NCBI RefSeq assembly: GCF_023715685.1
Contig: NZ_JAMBOQ010000002.1
Location: forward strand, 558,001-622,000
Direction of reading: 5' to 3'
Source: Priestia aryabhattai
GTDB lineage: Bacteria; Bacillota; Bacilli; Bacillales; Bacillaceae_H
DNA length: 64,000 nucleotides
How positions within the stretch are numbered: the stretch's first letter is position 1; the number at the start of each line of letters is the position of its first letter. The notes under the pieces are model-generated. The model made no database searches. It had not been told where the DNA came from and saw nothing but the letters and a program-made list of their open reading frames with translations. Shown piece after piece: positions 34,914-43,739 of the stretch. The position numbers and the translations under genes were made by a program.

Positions 34914-35502
34914 GAATTAATCCATGGATTGCCGAAGCATAAAGCAACGGTGAGATATAACCAACTATTCAAAACATCGTCTTTTAGGCGGTGTTTTTAG
35001 TATATATAAGGTGAAAATTAAACCATTCATTATTATTAGTTATAGCACTCTTAGCTAAAAAGAATAGATGAGATTAAACCTTCCATAATGTTCTTTTTCA
35101 AATCATGTTATAAATAATATAACTATCCTCGTGTCCATCTTTATAAAACGCCGCTCAGCGAGGTGAGTTCCATCATCTAAAAGCATAAATCCTTTTAACA
35201 TCTAAACTTTTTCTTTCTTCAAACTTTTTATAAAATGCTGAGAAAAGGGATTGTATCTAAGTATATTTAATGCTAATATAACATTTAATGAAAATAGTAT
35301 AACATATTTAGTTTTATTTTATAATTAGTATGACATAAATCATGAGTCCGATCGTTTTTTGAAGTGTTTATAATCACAGTGTCCAGGATATTAGTCCATT
35401 CATTACCAATAAAATATGTATCGTGTAAGCTGCTAAATTATAGTTGAACAAAAAATGCTAGCGTTATTAAACTATTAAAATCAAAGAATAGGAAGATTTA
35501 AT
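34914..35502. other. 590-bp gene-free interval
   Basis: Contains a probable terminator for the HAD gene at 34971-34997 (AAAACATCGTC and GGCGGTGTTTTT, with G-U pairs). The remainder is AT-rich. No frame with a ribosome site and no conserved RNA structure could be seen. Confidence 0.5.
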
Positions 35503-36327
35503 GTGAATAAAAGAAAAATTGTTTATATAGTTTCCGACTCAGTAGGTGAAACAGCTGAGTTGATGGTAAAAGCAGTTTTAACTCAATTTAGTGGAGAAGA
35601 TATTGAAATTCAAAATACTTCTTACGTAGAAGATGAGGGAAATATTGATAATATCATTGCTGAAGCAAGCTGTAATGAGTCCATTATTGCGTATACCATC
35701 GTCATCCCACCTTTAAAACAGTATCTTGACCAAAAGGCACAAGAAGAAGGAGTTGTAGCCATTGATTTAATGACCCCTCTTATGAGTGCCTTTAGCCAAA
35801 CCTTTAATAAAGAACCTAATCTTCAACCGAGATTAACGAGAAAATTAGACGATAACTATTTTCGAAAAGTAGAAGCAGTTGAATTCGCTGTTAAATATGA
35901 TGATGGACAAGACTTCAGAGGTATCAAGCGAGCTGATCTAGTGTTGATCGGTGTTTCGAGAACATCTAAGACGCCACTTTCTATGTATTTAGCTCATAAA
36001 AGTCTTAAAGTAGCCAATATACCGCTAGTTCCAGAAGTGACGCCTCCTGATGAACTTTTTGCTATTCCGAAAAATAAATGTATTGGTTTAGTTATTACAC
36101 CGGATAAGCTCAATGAAATCCGAAAAGAACGATTAAAAAATTTAGGTTTAGCGTCTCAAGCCAATTATGCCAATGTAGATCGAATCCTTGAAGAGCTGGA
36201 CTATGCTGAGAAAATTATGAAGCGCATTGGTTGTCCTATTGTTAATGTCTCAGGTAAAGCAGTTGAAGAAACCGCTGAAGTGATATTGAGCATGTTAAAA
36301 AAGAACAAAATGAAAGGGTATGTATAA
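35503..36327 (+). CDS. PpsR-like bifunctional kinase/pyrophosphorylase (DUF299)
   Basis: This 274-residue protein begins IVYIVSDSVGETAELMVKA and carries the P-loop GVSRTSKTPLSMYLA at about residue 149, followed by LVPEVTPPDELFAIP. This is the DUF299 family, whose members (PDRP, PpsR) add and remove phosphate on pyruvate,phosphate dikinase or PEP synthase, using ADP and Pi, and so switch gluconeogenesis. No dikinase or PEP synthase gene lies next to it. It is followed by mqo, which fits a carbon-flow role at malate/PEP. Start GTG 35503. B. subtilis has one homologue (YqfL); this could be a second copy. Confidence 0.85.
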   Translation: MNKRKIVYIVSDSVGETAELMVKAVLTQFSGEDIEIQNTSYVEDEGNIDNIIAEASCNESIIAYTIVIPPLKQYLDQKAQEEGVVAIDLMTPLMSAFSQTFNKEPNLQPRLTRKLDDNYFRKVEAVEFAVKYDDGQDFRGIKRADLVLIGVSRTSKTPLSMYLAHKSLKVANIPLVPEVTPPDELFAIPKNKCIGLVITPDKLNEIRKERLKNLGLASQANYANVDRILEELDYAEKIMKRIGCPIVNVSGKAVEETAEVILSMLKKNKMKGYV

Positions 36328-36447
36328 AAACTCCCATTATGTAAGACAGCTAACTTGTCAGACATACTTAATCTATAGAGAGTCAGGTAGAACAGGCGTG
36401 TTGCTAAAAGGCGCTTTTTTAAAATATAAAAGATAAGGAAGATTGTG

Positions 36448-37950
36448 ATGAGCAATGTATATAAAAAAACAGACGTTATCTTAATTGGGGCCGGAGTTAT
36501 GAGCGCGACGTTGGGATCTTTACTAAAAGAGTTAGCGCCGGAATGGGAAATCAAAGTATTTGAGAAACTCGCAGATGCAGGAGAAGAAAGCTCGAATGAA
36601 TGGAATAATGCAGGGACTGGCCATGCTGCACTGTGCGAGTTGAACTATACATCTGAACAAGCTGACGGATCTATAGATATTACGAAAGCAGTGCGAATTA
36701 ATGAACAGTTTCAGCTTTCAAGACAGTTTTGGTCGTATCTAGTAAGTAGTAATTTAATTCATAATCCGCGAGAGTTTATTATGCCAATTCCTCATATGAG
36801 TTTCGTACAAGGAGAAAAGAATGTATCCTTTCTGAAAAAACGTTTTGAAGCGCTATCAAATAATCCGTTATTTCAAGGAATGGAGTATTCTGATCATCCT
36901 GAAAAGCTAAAAGAATGGATGCCGCTTGTCATGAAAGGCCGTACATCCCCTGAAGCAATTGCGGCAACCAAAATCGACTCAGGGACGGACGTGAACTTTG
37001 GGGCTTTAACTCGTATGTTGTTTACACATTTAAAGAGTAAAAGCGTAGAAATTAACTACAACCACAGCGTTGAAAATCTGACACGTACCGCAGACGGCTC
37101 GTGGGAAGTAAAAGTACATGATATTCATAGCGGTAAACAGGAATCCCACACGGCGAAATTTGTTTTTATCGGAGGAGGAGGCGGAAGTCTGTCTTTACTC
37201 CAAAAAACGAGTATTCCTGAGTCCAAACATATTGGAGGGTTCCCGGTAAGCGGATTATTTATGGTATGCAATAATCCCGAAGTTGTAGCGCAGCATCACG
37301 GGAAAGTGTACGGAAAAGCGAAGGTTGGTGCTCCGCCGATGTCGGTTCCGCACCTTGATACACGCTATATCGACCGCAAAAAAACACTGCTGTTTGGACC
37401 TTTTGCCGGATTCTCACCAAAGTTCTTAAAGACGGGTTCAAATTTGGATTTAATCAATTCTGTAAAACCGAATAATATCTTGACGATGTTAGCAGCAGGC
37501 GTCAAAGAGATGGGCTTAACGAAATACCTGATTCAGCAGGTGCTGTTGTCAAATGAAAAGCGTATGGAAGAACTTCGCGAGTTTATTCCAAACGCAAAAA
37601 GCGAAGACTGGGATATCGTCGTAGCGGGTCAACGTGTACAAGTAATCAAAGATACGGAAGAGGGAGGTAAAGGAACTCTTCAATTTGGTACAGAAGTTGT
37701 GAGTTCAGCTGATGGTTCCGTCGCTGCCTTGCTCGGGGCTTCTCCAGGTGCTTCGACTGCTGTTTACGTCATGCTTGAAGTGCTAGAAAAATGTTTCCCG
37801 CAGCATATGAAAGAATGGGAACCAAAAATAAAAGAAATGATTCCTTCTTACGGCTTGTCTCTGGTAGAAAATCCAGCGCTTTTTAACGAAATTCATGCTT
37901 CTACAGCACAAACGCTTGATCTAAGTAAAAAAGAACTTGTGTACCGATGA
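36448..37950 (+). CDS. mqo: Malate:quinone oxidoreductase
   Basis: This 500-residue FAD enzyme begins with the dinucleotide-binding fold [20 protein letters not shown] and continues [18 protein letters not shown], the Mqo signature. Other conserved parts are [36 protein letters not shown] and the C-terminal [18 protein letters not shown]. It oxidises malate to oxaloacetate and reduces quinone at the membrane. Start ATG 36448 follows AAGGAA by seven bases. It can use malate formed by the glyoxylate-fed malate synthase G encoded at 19144. The 250 bases downstream hold no gene. Confidence 0.95.
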   Translation: MSNVYKKTDVILIGAGVMSATLGSLLKELAPEWEIKVFEKLADAGEESSNEWNNAGTGHAALCELNYTSEQADGSIDITKAVRINEQFQLSRQFWSYLVSSNLIHNPREFIMPIPHMSFVQGEKNVSFLKKRFEALSNNPLFQGMEYSDHPEKLKEWMPLVMKGRTSPEAIAATKIDSGTDVNFGALTRMLFTHLKSKSVEINYNHSVENLTRTADGSWEVKVHDIHSGKQESHTAKFVFIGGGGGSLSLLQKTSIPESKHIGGFPVSGLFMVCNNPEVVAQHHGKVYGKAKVGAPPMSVPHLDTRYIDRKKTLLFGPFAGFSPKFLKTGSNLDLINSVKPNNILTMLAAGVKEMGLTKYLIQQVLLSNEKRMEELREFIPNAKSEDWDIVVAGQRVQVIKDTEEGGKGTLQFGTEVVSSADGSVAALLGASPGASTAVYVMLEVLEKCFPQHMKEWEPKIKEMIPSYGLSLVENPALFNEIHASTAQTLDLSKKELVYR

Positions 37951-38201
37951 TTTTGGTGGGTATTTGACACGTATGCTTTAGATTAAAAGAATTTTTTAGG
38001 TAGCTGTTATAAAGTATTTAAAATATATGTGAAACCTATAAGAAAAAATTAGGGAGCTCCATTATATTGCGGGCTTCTTTTTATTTATTTCCTTTACTAG
38101 CAGAATTTACTTCGTATACATGATATAATTCTTATTAGTAAGCGTTTCCATATAATGAAGTGAAGAATTGGAAAATAGCTATTTCGAGGAGTCGATAAAA
38201 G

Positions 38202-38858
38202 ATGATTCTAACTAATACATCTTTAATAACGAAAGAACAAACGATTTTTAACCATTCAGGGAATAAAATTAAATTAGAAGACAGAGAGATTGATATTGTT
38301 GCTCGATTTGAAGAGCCTCTTGTTCTAGTTTTAGGAAATGTCCTAAGTAGCGAAGAATGTGACGAACTTATACAGCTATCCAAAGATAAAATGCAGCGAT
38401 CAAAAATTGGCGCTGAACGTGAAGTAAACAGTATTCGAACGAGCAGCGGCATGTTTTTTGAAGAAAGCGAAAACGAGCTTGTACATCAAATTGAAATGAG
38501 ACTTTCTAAGATAATGGGACCGTCTATTGAATATGCTGAAGGTCTTCAAGTTTTAAAATACTTGCCTGATCAAGAATACAAAGCGCATCACGATTATTTC
38601 ACTTCTGCAAGTAAAGCATCTAAAAATAACCGTATTAGTACATTGGTTATGTACTTAAACGATGTCGAAGAAGGAGGAGAAACTTATTTTCCTAAGTTGG
38701 GTCTTTCCGTATCTCCGACAAAAGGAATGGCCGTATACTTTGAATATTTTTATAGTGACGCTGAACTTAATGACCGTACTCTCCACGGTGGAGCTCCTGT
38801 TATAAAAGGAGAAAAATGGGTCGCTACCCAGTGGATGCGCAAACAAAAAATTCGATAG
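38202..38858 (+). CDS. 2-oxoglutarate/Fe(II) oxygenase, prolyl 4-hydroxylase type
   Basis: This 218-residue protein carries the P4Hc domain in its C-terminal two thirds. The Fe ligands are in YKAHHDYF (H-x-D) and in DRTLHGGAPV (distal His); the 2-oxoglutarate-binding Lys is in KGEKWVATQWMR. Length and motifs match the Bacillus anthracis-type prolyl 4-hydroxylase (about 216 residues), which hydroxylates proline in collagen-like or elongation factor peptides. Target here unknown; no collagen-like gene is near. The site GAGG precedes ATG by ten bases. Confidence 0.85.
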   Translation: MILTNTSLITKEQTIFNHSGNKIKLEDREIDIVARFEEPLVLVLGNVLSSEECDELIQLSKDKMQRSKIGAEREVNSIRTSSGMFFEESENELVHQIEMRLSKIMGPSIEYAEGLQVLKYLPDQEYKAHHDYFTSASKASKNNRISTLVMYLNDVEEGGETYFPKLGLSVSPTKGMAVYFEYFYSDAELNDRTLHGGAPVIKGEKWVATQWMRKQKIR

Positions 38859-38871
38859 TAAAACAAAGGTT

Positions 38872-38909
38872 TGAAGAGCCCTATTAGCTATTGTTAGTGA
38901 GGGCTCTTA
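38872..38909 (+). terminator. Terminator
   Basis: GAGCCCT and AGGGCTC arms enclose a 17-base loop and are followed by TTATTT. Confidence 0.65.
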
Positions 38910-39280
38910 TTTACGTTACAAAAAAATAGTAATCATGTTAGCCAGTTATTATATTGAAATATTCACACTTGTTCTATTTGTGCGGCTATTCCCTATTCTT
39001 ATAAGCCGGTAGACGAAAAATGTATTTGTAGTGTAAAATATCCTCATGATTAAAAATCTGGATACACTAAAACGAAAAATGTGTTCGTGAGATAAAAATA
39101 AAATAGGTGCTATTTAAAATAATGACTTTAAAACAGGTAACCAATTTTTATAACAGTTGCACGAAAAAACTCGTGAAAGGTATTTTCACGAGTTTTTGTT
39201 TTTAGGTGATTTACACTATTTATAAAATCATTTGACTTTTATATAGTAGATAGTGAATGTGTTAAAGGAGGACCCGGGTT
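38910..39280. other. 370-bp gene-free interval with orphan terminator
   Basis: The word ACGAAAAATGT occurs at 39012 and 39072, 60 bases apart. A perfect terminator hairpin at 39165-39197 (AAAAACTCGTGAAA and TTTCACGAGTTTTT) has no gene before it. A short untranslated RNA could end there. Confidence 0.4.
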
Positions 39281-39919
39281 TTGAAAGAAACAAAAGCAAT
39301 TATTTACATCATGCTCGCGATGTTTATGCTGCTTCTTACTGGATGCAGCGATGAGCAGGCAAGTCATTCAACCACATCTTCTACCGGTACAAAACAAGCA
39401 GTTCAAGTAGAAGATTCATCAGATCAAGAAGACGATCATAGTCCTTCTAAAGCAAGTCGTGAAGATGTAGTAGGTGAGGCAGCTACGGTAGAAAGAGTGG
39501 TGGATGGTGATACGCTTAAAGTGAAAATGCTGAACGGAAAGACGGATCGCGTGCGACTACTTCTTGTCGATACCCCCGAAACAAAGCATCCCAAACTAGG
39601 CGTACAGCCCTTTGGTCCTGAAGCATCTGCTTACACGAAAAAAAGGCTAGAAGGACAGGAAATCACCCTTGAATTTGATGTGCAAGAGCGTGATCAATAT
39701 GGACGCTTGCTTGCATATGTATGGATAGACAATGAGCTATATAATGAAGAGCTGCTAGCAAAAGGACTAGCCCGCGTAGCAGTATTTCCTCCCAACACAA
39801 AGTACGTAGATGAATTTAAGAAAATACAGGAGCAGGCTCGAAAAAGCAAAAAAGGAATCTGGAGTATTGAAAACTATGCCCAGGAAAAAGGATATAATAC
39901 GGATGCTGTAAAAAATTAG
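39281..39919 (+). CDS. Secreted lipoprotein thermonuclease (SNase family), C-terminal part cut off by TAG
   Basis: The 212-residue product starts with a lipoprotein signal (IMLAMFMLLLTGC, lipidated Cys at residue 22), a Ser/Asp/Glu linker, and a staphylococcal nuclease domain at residues 66-205. The catalytic set is visible: VVDGDTLKV, RLLLVDTPETKHP (Arg and Glu) and DQYGRLLAYVW (Arg). It should cut DNA/RNA outside the cell with Ca2+, like YncB. The TAG at 39917-39919 interrupts a frame that continues unchanged to 40105. TTG 39281 follows AAAGGAGG. Confidence 0.9.
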   Translation: MKETKAIIYIMLAMFMLLLTGCSDEQASHSTTSSTGTKQAVQVEDSSDQEDDHSPSKASREDVVGEAATVERVVDGDTLKVKMLNGKTDRVRLLLVDTPETKHPKLGVQPFGPEASAYTKKRLEGQEITLEFDVQERDQYGRLLAYVWIDNELYNEELLAKGLARVAVFPPNTKYVDEFKKIQEQARKSKKGIWSIENYAQEKGYNTDAVKN

Positions 39920-40105
39920 TCCTCTTCTAATCAAAAAGATCCTCAATCTGCAGAAAGCTGTGAAGGTAAAATAAAAGGAAATCAAAATTCTAAAATTTAT
40001 CACGTGCCAACAGGGGCGCACTACAATCAAACAATGAACAACGTCATTTGGTTCTGTACCGAAAAAGATGCACAAGAAGCAGGATACAAAAAAGCAAAGA
40101 ACTAA
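39920..40105 (+). pseudogene. In-frame continuation of the nuclease (Ada-like Cys/His domain)
   Basis: Directly after TAG the same frame encodes 61 residues: a Ser/Gln/Asp linker, then CEGKIKGNQNSKIYHVPTGA and VIWFCTEKDAQEAGYKKAKN. This is the small C-G-K-I-K-G-N...Y-H-x-P...F...A-x-x-A-G-Y-x-x-A module often fused to secreted SNases. So one nonsense codon separates the domain from its enzyme. No separate start or ribosome site exists. Confidence 0.8.
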
Positions 40106-40143
40106 CAAAGAAATTCAGTAACTGCTGAGTTTCTTTTTTTTTT
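40106..40143 (+). terminator. Terminator
   Basis: AAAGAAATTCAG and CTGAGTTTCTTT form a stem followed by ten T. Its place after 40105, not after 39919, supports the longer original gene. Confidence 0.85.
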
Positions 40144-40174
40144 GTGAGTTCAGTAAAGGTTTGTATAGGAGTGG

Positions 40175-40327
40175 CTAAATACCATCCAACAAAGAACGAA
40201 CAATCCGTATAAGAAGACGCAGGGGCCATATGAGCAGCTGAGGCACTTGAAAAAGAATTTCTGCTAAAACTTCCCATCCACTCATCGTAGTATCTTTCCG
40301 TTGACGGCGTTTTTTTATAGTCATCAT
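40175..40327 (-). CDS. 50-residue basic/hydrophobic small protein
   Basis: The frame reads MMTIKKRRQRKDTTMSGWEV then an amphipathic or membrane-surface helix containing PQLLIWPLRLLIRIVRSLLDGI. The highly basic N-terminus plus W-P-rich helix resembles short conserved Bacillaceae proteins. There is no strong ribosome site before ATG 40327. A longer frame on the same strand (40044-40331) overlaps but reads through a terminator and is less protein-like. Confidence 0.45.
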   Translation of the reverse strand: MMTIKKRRQRKDTTMSGWEVLAEILFQVPQLLIWPLRLLIRIVRSLLDGI

Positions 40328-40477
40328 CCATTCATTTGAAAATATACATTAATTATACAATGAAAGGAAGATTAGGAGTTAATTTTTTCTTTCTTTTCTT
40401 TTTCGTGTTAAAGTAGATAGGTAAGAAGTTTTGCTACAAATAACGCAAGCGAAGAGAATAAAGGGAGTTTGAAAATC

Positions 40478-41032
40478 GTGAAAATAAGGAAAGCAAGAAA
40501 AGAAGATGCTTCTGCTGTAACGGAATTACTTTATGATATGCTTGGCAGTATTGCACGCTCTCATACGGCGGCTACAACGAATGAAGAAGCGCTTTTAAGA
40601 CTTAAAGCGTTTATTCTGTCTGAGAAGAATCGCTATAGCTATCATCATATTACAATCGCAGAAGTCGATGAGAAGGTAGTTGGACTTATGCTTTGTTACG
40701 AAGGAAGTATGTTACAAACGCTCTATGAACCAGTTAAGCGTTTTGTACGTGCTAAACTTAATAATCCAGCGTGGGAAATCGATATAGAAACTGAACATGG
40801 AGATTATTATATTGATTCTCTATGTATAGATGAAGCTTACCGTGGAAAAGGGATAGGAACGGCTCTTTTAAATGTAGCCAAGCAAGAAGCCAAAAAGCGT
40901 AAGATGTTTTTATCGTTAAACGTTGAATATAATAACGTAGAAGCCAAAAAATTGTATCAGCGTATAGGCTTTCAAGAGCATAAAACCATTTTTATTGATA
41001 AAAAACCATTTTTTTATATGAAGACTGCCTGA
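40478..41032 (+). CDS. GNAT family N-acetyltransferase
   Basis: This 184-residue acetyltransferase has beta-strand/helix order of the GNAT fold. The acetyl-CoA pyrophosphate loop is EAYRGKGIGTALLNVAKQEA (residues 121-140), followed by LSLNVEYNNVEAKKLYQRIGF. GTG 40478 was chosen because AAAGGGAG then has about ten bases of spacing. Substrate unknown; it is a single gene. Family members acetylate amino groups on small molecules or proteins. Confidence 0.85.
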   Translation: MKIRKARKEDASAVTELLYDMLGSIARSHTAATTNEEALLRLKAFILSEKNRYSYHHITIAEVDEKVVGLMLCYEGSMLQTLYEPVKRFVRAKLNNPAWEIDIETEHGDYYIDSLCIDEAYRGKGIGTALLNVAKQEAKKRKMFLSLNVEYNNVEAKKLYQRIGFQEHKTIFIDKKPFFYMKTA

Positions 41033-41229
41033 GCATCTTTACGGTAGTATTTTTTGTGATAAAATGGATATATAAGTAAAATAATAAAAACCACCAGCTC
41101 AGCACTTTTGCTGAGCTTTCCTGTAAATCGCGTAAACGTATCAAAATGGAAAGAATCCTACATCCAATGGACCATAAGCAAGCGGTCATGAAAGTATGTT
41201 TGCTGATGTGCCACATGAAAGGAGCGTGC

Positions 41230-41790
41230 ATGAACATCAGAGGTCTTCCGTTTAATATGAGTTATCGATTTAATGAACAGCTTCGAGAAGTTCCGGTTAA
41301 CCCACACCAAATGAAGCAGGGAATTATCTATTTAAAGAAACGAGCTCTTGAAGAAGAGGATGAGTGTGCCGCTGCTAAAACATATGGACATATTGGTGTA
41401 TATGAGCGCATACTTGGGGAATTAACGAGCAGTGAAAGACATCTGCAGCTGGCCATTTATCTATATGACCGACATGCCGATACAATAGGTGAATTTTTGA
41501 ATACGATCCGACTTGGACATACATATCACTGGCAAGAACAGTGGGATAAAGCGAATGAAACGTTTCAGCTACTCATTGAACAACTAAAAGAAGATGAAGA
41601 CCTTCACATATATGAAGACTTTGTCTATCAGCACTATGGAAAATGTTTACTTGATCAGCGAGTTGTTTCCAGAGCACATCACTATTTTCAACGTGCATTA
41701 GAAATTCGATTAAAAAAAGGCGATAAAGAATTAATTGAGTCGACTAATTCCTGCATCCGTCTTTGTTTAAATAAATTAAAACATTCCTAG
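41230..41790 (+). CDS. Tetratricopeptide-repeat protein
   Basis: This 186-residue all-helical protein has TPR-like helix pairs: AAAKTYGHIGVYERILGEL, then SSERHLQLAIYLYDRH, WDKANETFQLLIEQL and VSRAHHYFQRALEIRLKKGD. This is the fold of Rap/response-regulator-binding proteins and of many scaffold proteins, but it is too short for a Rap phosphatase and lacks a separate N-terminal three-helix domain. ATG 41230 has AAAGGAG six bases upstream. It probably binds a partner protein; the partner is unknown. Confidence 0.7.
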   Translation: MNIRGLPFNMSYRFNEQLREVPVNPHQMKQGIIYLKKRALEEEDECAAAKTYGHIGVYERILGELTSSERHLQLAIYLYDRHADTIGEFLNTIRLGHTYHWQEQWDKANETFQLLIEQLKEDEDLHIYEDFVYQHYGKCLLDQRVVSRAHHYFQRALEIRLKKGDKELIESTNSCIRLCLNKLKHS

Positions 41791-41921
41791 TATACATAAA
41801 AGATAAATGACTCATAGCCTTGGTTAAACATAATGCATAAACTTTCCGTTTGACAAACGTATGTGAACATATTATAGTCATACATGGTAATTTAAGAATA
41901 CGTGATATAAAAACTAAACAT

Positions 41922-41957
41922 AAGCGTCTCTTCTCTCTTAGAGAAGGGGCTTTTTTA
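41922..41957 (+). terminator. Hairpin with T run before the YitT-family gene
   Basis: AGCGTCTCTTCTC and GAGAAGGGGCT pair imperfectly, followed by T6. It is 130 bases after the TPR gene and 33 before the next start, so it could act as leader attenuator or as late terminator. Confidence 0.5.
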
Positions 41958-41989
41958 TGTGAATTTTTATGCCGAGGAGGGTTTCAGCG

Positions 41990-42820
41990 ATGAGTAAAAC
42001 AGTAAAAGATGTCATCTTTTTATTAATAGGTTCGTTTGTCTTTTCACTTGCAGTTAACATGTTCGTCATTCCGATCGGATTGGGTGAAGGCGGCGTTACC
42101 GGTATATCAATTATCTTATATTATACAACGCATCTTTCAACGGGCATCACTAACTTTATTCTAAACGGTATCTTGCTTATCGTAGGGTATAAATTTTTAG
42201 AGAAAAAAACCATCGTCTATACGATGATTACGATTATCGCTACATCTATTTTTCTTCATGTAACTGAAGGCTGGGGTCTTCATCTTCATGAAGAGCTCAT
42301 TGGCATGGTTTTTGCCGGTGTACTGCTAGGCGTTGGAATTGGAATGATTTTGCGCGTGGGGGGAACAACAGCAGGTTCAGCCATTATTGCTCGAATTCTA
42401 AACAAGTTTTTAAGCTGGAAAGTGAGTCATGCGCTTTTAGTTGTTGATTTACTAGTGGTATTGGCTTCTTATTTTATTATTGGAATCGAAAAGTTACTAT
42501 TTACGATCGTCATGCTTTACATTACAACAAAAGTAATTGACTTCGTTATTGAAGGATTTGATGCCAAGAAGGCCGTTACCATTATTTCAAGCAACAAAAA
42601 CGAGGTAGCAGATCAAATCAATGGACAGCTTGATCGTGGTGTAACGATTCTAAACGGTCGAGGGAACTATACAAAAGAGTCAAAAGAAATCTTGTATGTT
42701 GTTATTAACAAACAAGAGCTTATTAAGCTTAAAAAGTTAATTAAAAAAATTGATGATGAAGCATTTGTTATTGTGCACGATGTACGAGATGTAATTGGAA
42801 AAGGTTTTTTAAGCGCATAA
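41990..42820 (+). CDS. YitT family membrane protein (DUF161 + DUF2179)
   Basis: The 276-residue product has five to six membrane helices in residues 1-190 with LGEGGVTGISIILYY and RVGGTTAGSAIIARIL, the repeated G-G-x-T-G motifs of DUF161. A soluble C-terminal DUF2179 domain follows (KKAVTIISSNKNEVADQIN, then DEAFVIVHDVRDVIGKGF). YitT paralogues are numerous in Bacillus and of unknown transport function. ATG 41990 has AGGAGGG nine bases upstream. Confidence 0.9.
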   Translation: MSKTVKDVIFLLIGSFVFSLAVNMFVIPIGLGEGGVTGISIILYYTTHLSTGITNFILNGILLIVGYKFLEKKTIVYTMITIIATSIFLHVTEGWGLHLHEELIGMVFAGVLLGVGIGMILRVGGTTAGSAIIARILNKFLSWKVSHALLVVDLLVVLASYFIIGIEKLLFTIVMLYITTKVIDFVIEGFDAKKAVTIISSNKNEVADQINGQLDRGVTILNGRGNYTKESKEILYVVINKQELIKLKKLIKKIDDEAFVIVHDVRDVIGKGFLSA

Positions 42821-42921
42821 AGCTGCGATTCTTGGCAATTTTTTCTGACGTTGGTGTTTTTCGAAAAAGTATGATATAAGTGTGTCTAAAGACAATTCAA
42901 TATACGAAAGGAAGAACCCAT

Positions 42922-43038
42922 ATGCGTAATAAAAGGCATGTAAAACGTCTTCTTCAACGCCGAATTCGTTCTTTACGATACATTGTCTTTATTTTATTTA
43001 CAATACTGATTTTAAAGTACGTTAGTGAAATTATGTAG
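42922..43038 (+). CDS. 38-residue Arg-rich single-helix protein
   Basis: ATG 42922 follows AAAGGAAG by seven bases. The product starts MRNKRHVKRLLQRRIRSLRY and ends with one membrane helix (IVFILFTILILKYV). It is a typical short membrane protein with a positive cytoplasmic end. No family recognised. Confidence 0.6.
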   Translation: MRNKRHVKRLLQRRIRSLRYIVFILFTILILKYVSEIM

Positions 43039-43133
43039 CTCTTTTTATATGAGTCTTATCGCTCGTTTGGAGTGCTTTTCCTTTTAAAGTAGTAAACCAA
43101 TTTGTATAATTGGTTTTAAGAAGGAGGAATTCC

Positions 43134-43547
43134 ATGAGCATTCCAAAACCATTAGTTCAACTTAATCAATTCTTTATCGTTATAACGGTTTTGATCGCCT
43201 TACTTGCGGCAAAGTGGCTTTTACTTTTGCCTTTTCTCGTTGGAGTGGTCCCACTTGCAACAAAGCGTAATCCCGTAATCATGGCAGGAAAAAAGTTTCT
43301 CAAAAAGCCTATTTCTTCTTATCAGATGGAAGATCGTGATCAGCAGCTTTTTAACCAATGGATTGCAACGGTATGTATAGGAGTTGCTTTCATTTCATTT
43401 GTACTGGGTTATACGCTTGTCGGCTATATATTTAGTATAATGGTGATTCTTGCTGCGGGTGTAGCACTAATGGGATATTGTATAGGCTGCACGATTCGTT
43501 ATCGATATATGATGTGGAAATATAAAAGAAAAAAACACGCTGCATAA
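43134..43547 (+). CDS. DUF4395 family membrane protein
   Basis: The 137-residue product has four membrane helices in two pairs. Around the second half lies the pattern FNQWIATVCIGVAFISFVLG and GYCIGCTIRYRYMMWKYK, the latter with the G-x-C-x-G-C motif of DUF4395. ATG 43134 has AAGGAGG five bases upstream. DUF4395 proteins are often near thiosulfate/rhodanese or redox genes; nothing of the kind is adjacent here, so function is open. Confidence 0.75.
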   Translation: MSIPKPLVQLNQFFIVITVLIALLAAKWLLLLPFLVGVVPLATKRNPVIMAGKKFLKKPISSYQMEDRDQQLFNQWIATVCIGVAFISFVLGYTLVGYIFSIMVILAAGVALMGYCIGCTIRYRYMMWKYKRKKHAA

Positions 43548-43578
43548 ACAAAGCCTCGAGAAGGCTTTGTTTTTTTAT
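43546..43578 (+). terminator. Terminator
   Basis: AACAAAGCCT and AGGCTTTGTT form a stem followed by T7. Confidence 0.9.
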
Positions 43579-43666
43579 GTTCATTTGTATGCGCTATCAA
43601 TAAGTTTGATCATCATAATGAGTGAAAGCAGGTGTTATAAGAGCCTGTACCCTTTAAAAACCTTTG

Positions 43667-43723
43667 TTGACAAAGTAAGGTAAACAAATTAAACTTTTTA
43701 TGATAATAATAATCGTTACGATT
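43667..43723 (+). promoter_or_regulatory. Promoter and metal-type operator of the nickel/metallophore importer
   Basis: TTGACA (43667-43672), 17 bases, TAAACT (43690-43695). Just downstream, TGATAATAATAATCG overlaps a perfect palindrome AATCGT-T-ACGATT (43711-43723). The right half matches Zur-box sequence and the left part recalls a Fur box. Its place in the transcribed leader before AAAGGAGGG suggests repression by a Fur-family protein; which one is not decidable by eye. Confidence 0.55.
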
Positions 43724-43739
43724 TAAAGGAGGGATTTAT

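Noticed and set aside
35100..35480. Riboswitch or T-box in the long leader of the PpsR-like gene
   Set aside because: No conserved T-box, SAM, FMN or similar core could be found; only AT-rich sequence.
40044..40331. 95-codon frame on the minus strand with one hydrophobic helix
   Set aside because: It crosses the terminator at 40106-40143 and overlaps the nuclease continuation; the alternative 50-residue frame is more protein-like.
41146..41229. Longer N-terminus for the TPR protein
   Set aside because: The upstream ATG has no ribosome site, while ATG 41230 has AAAGGAG at correct spacing.
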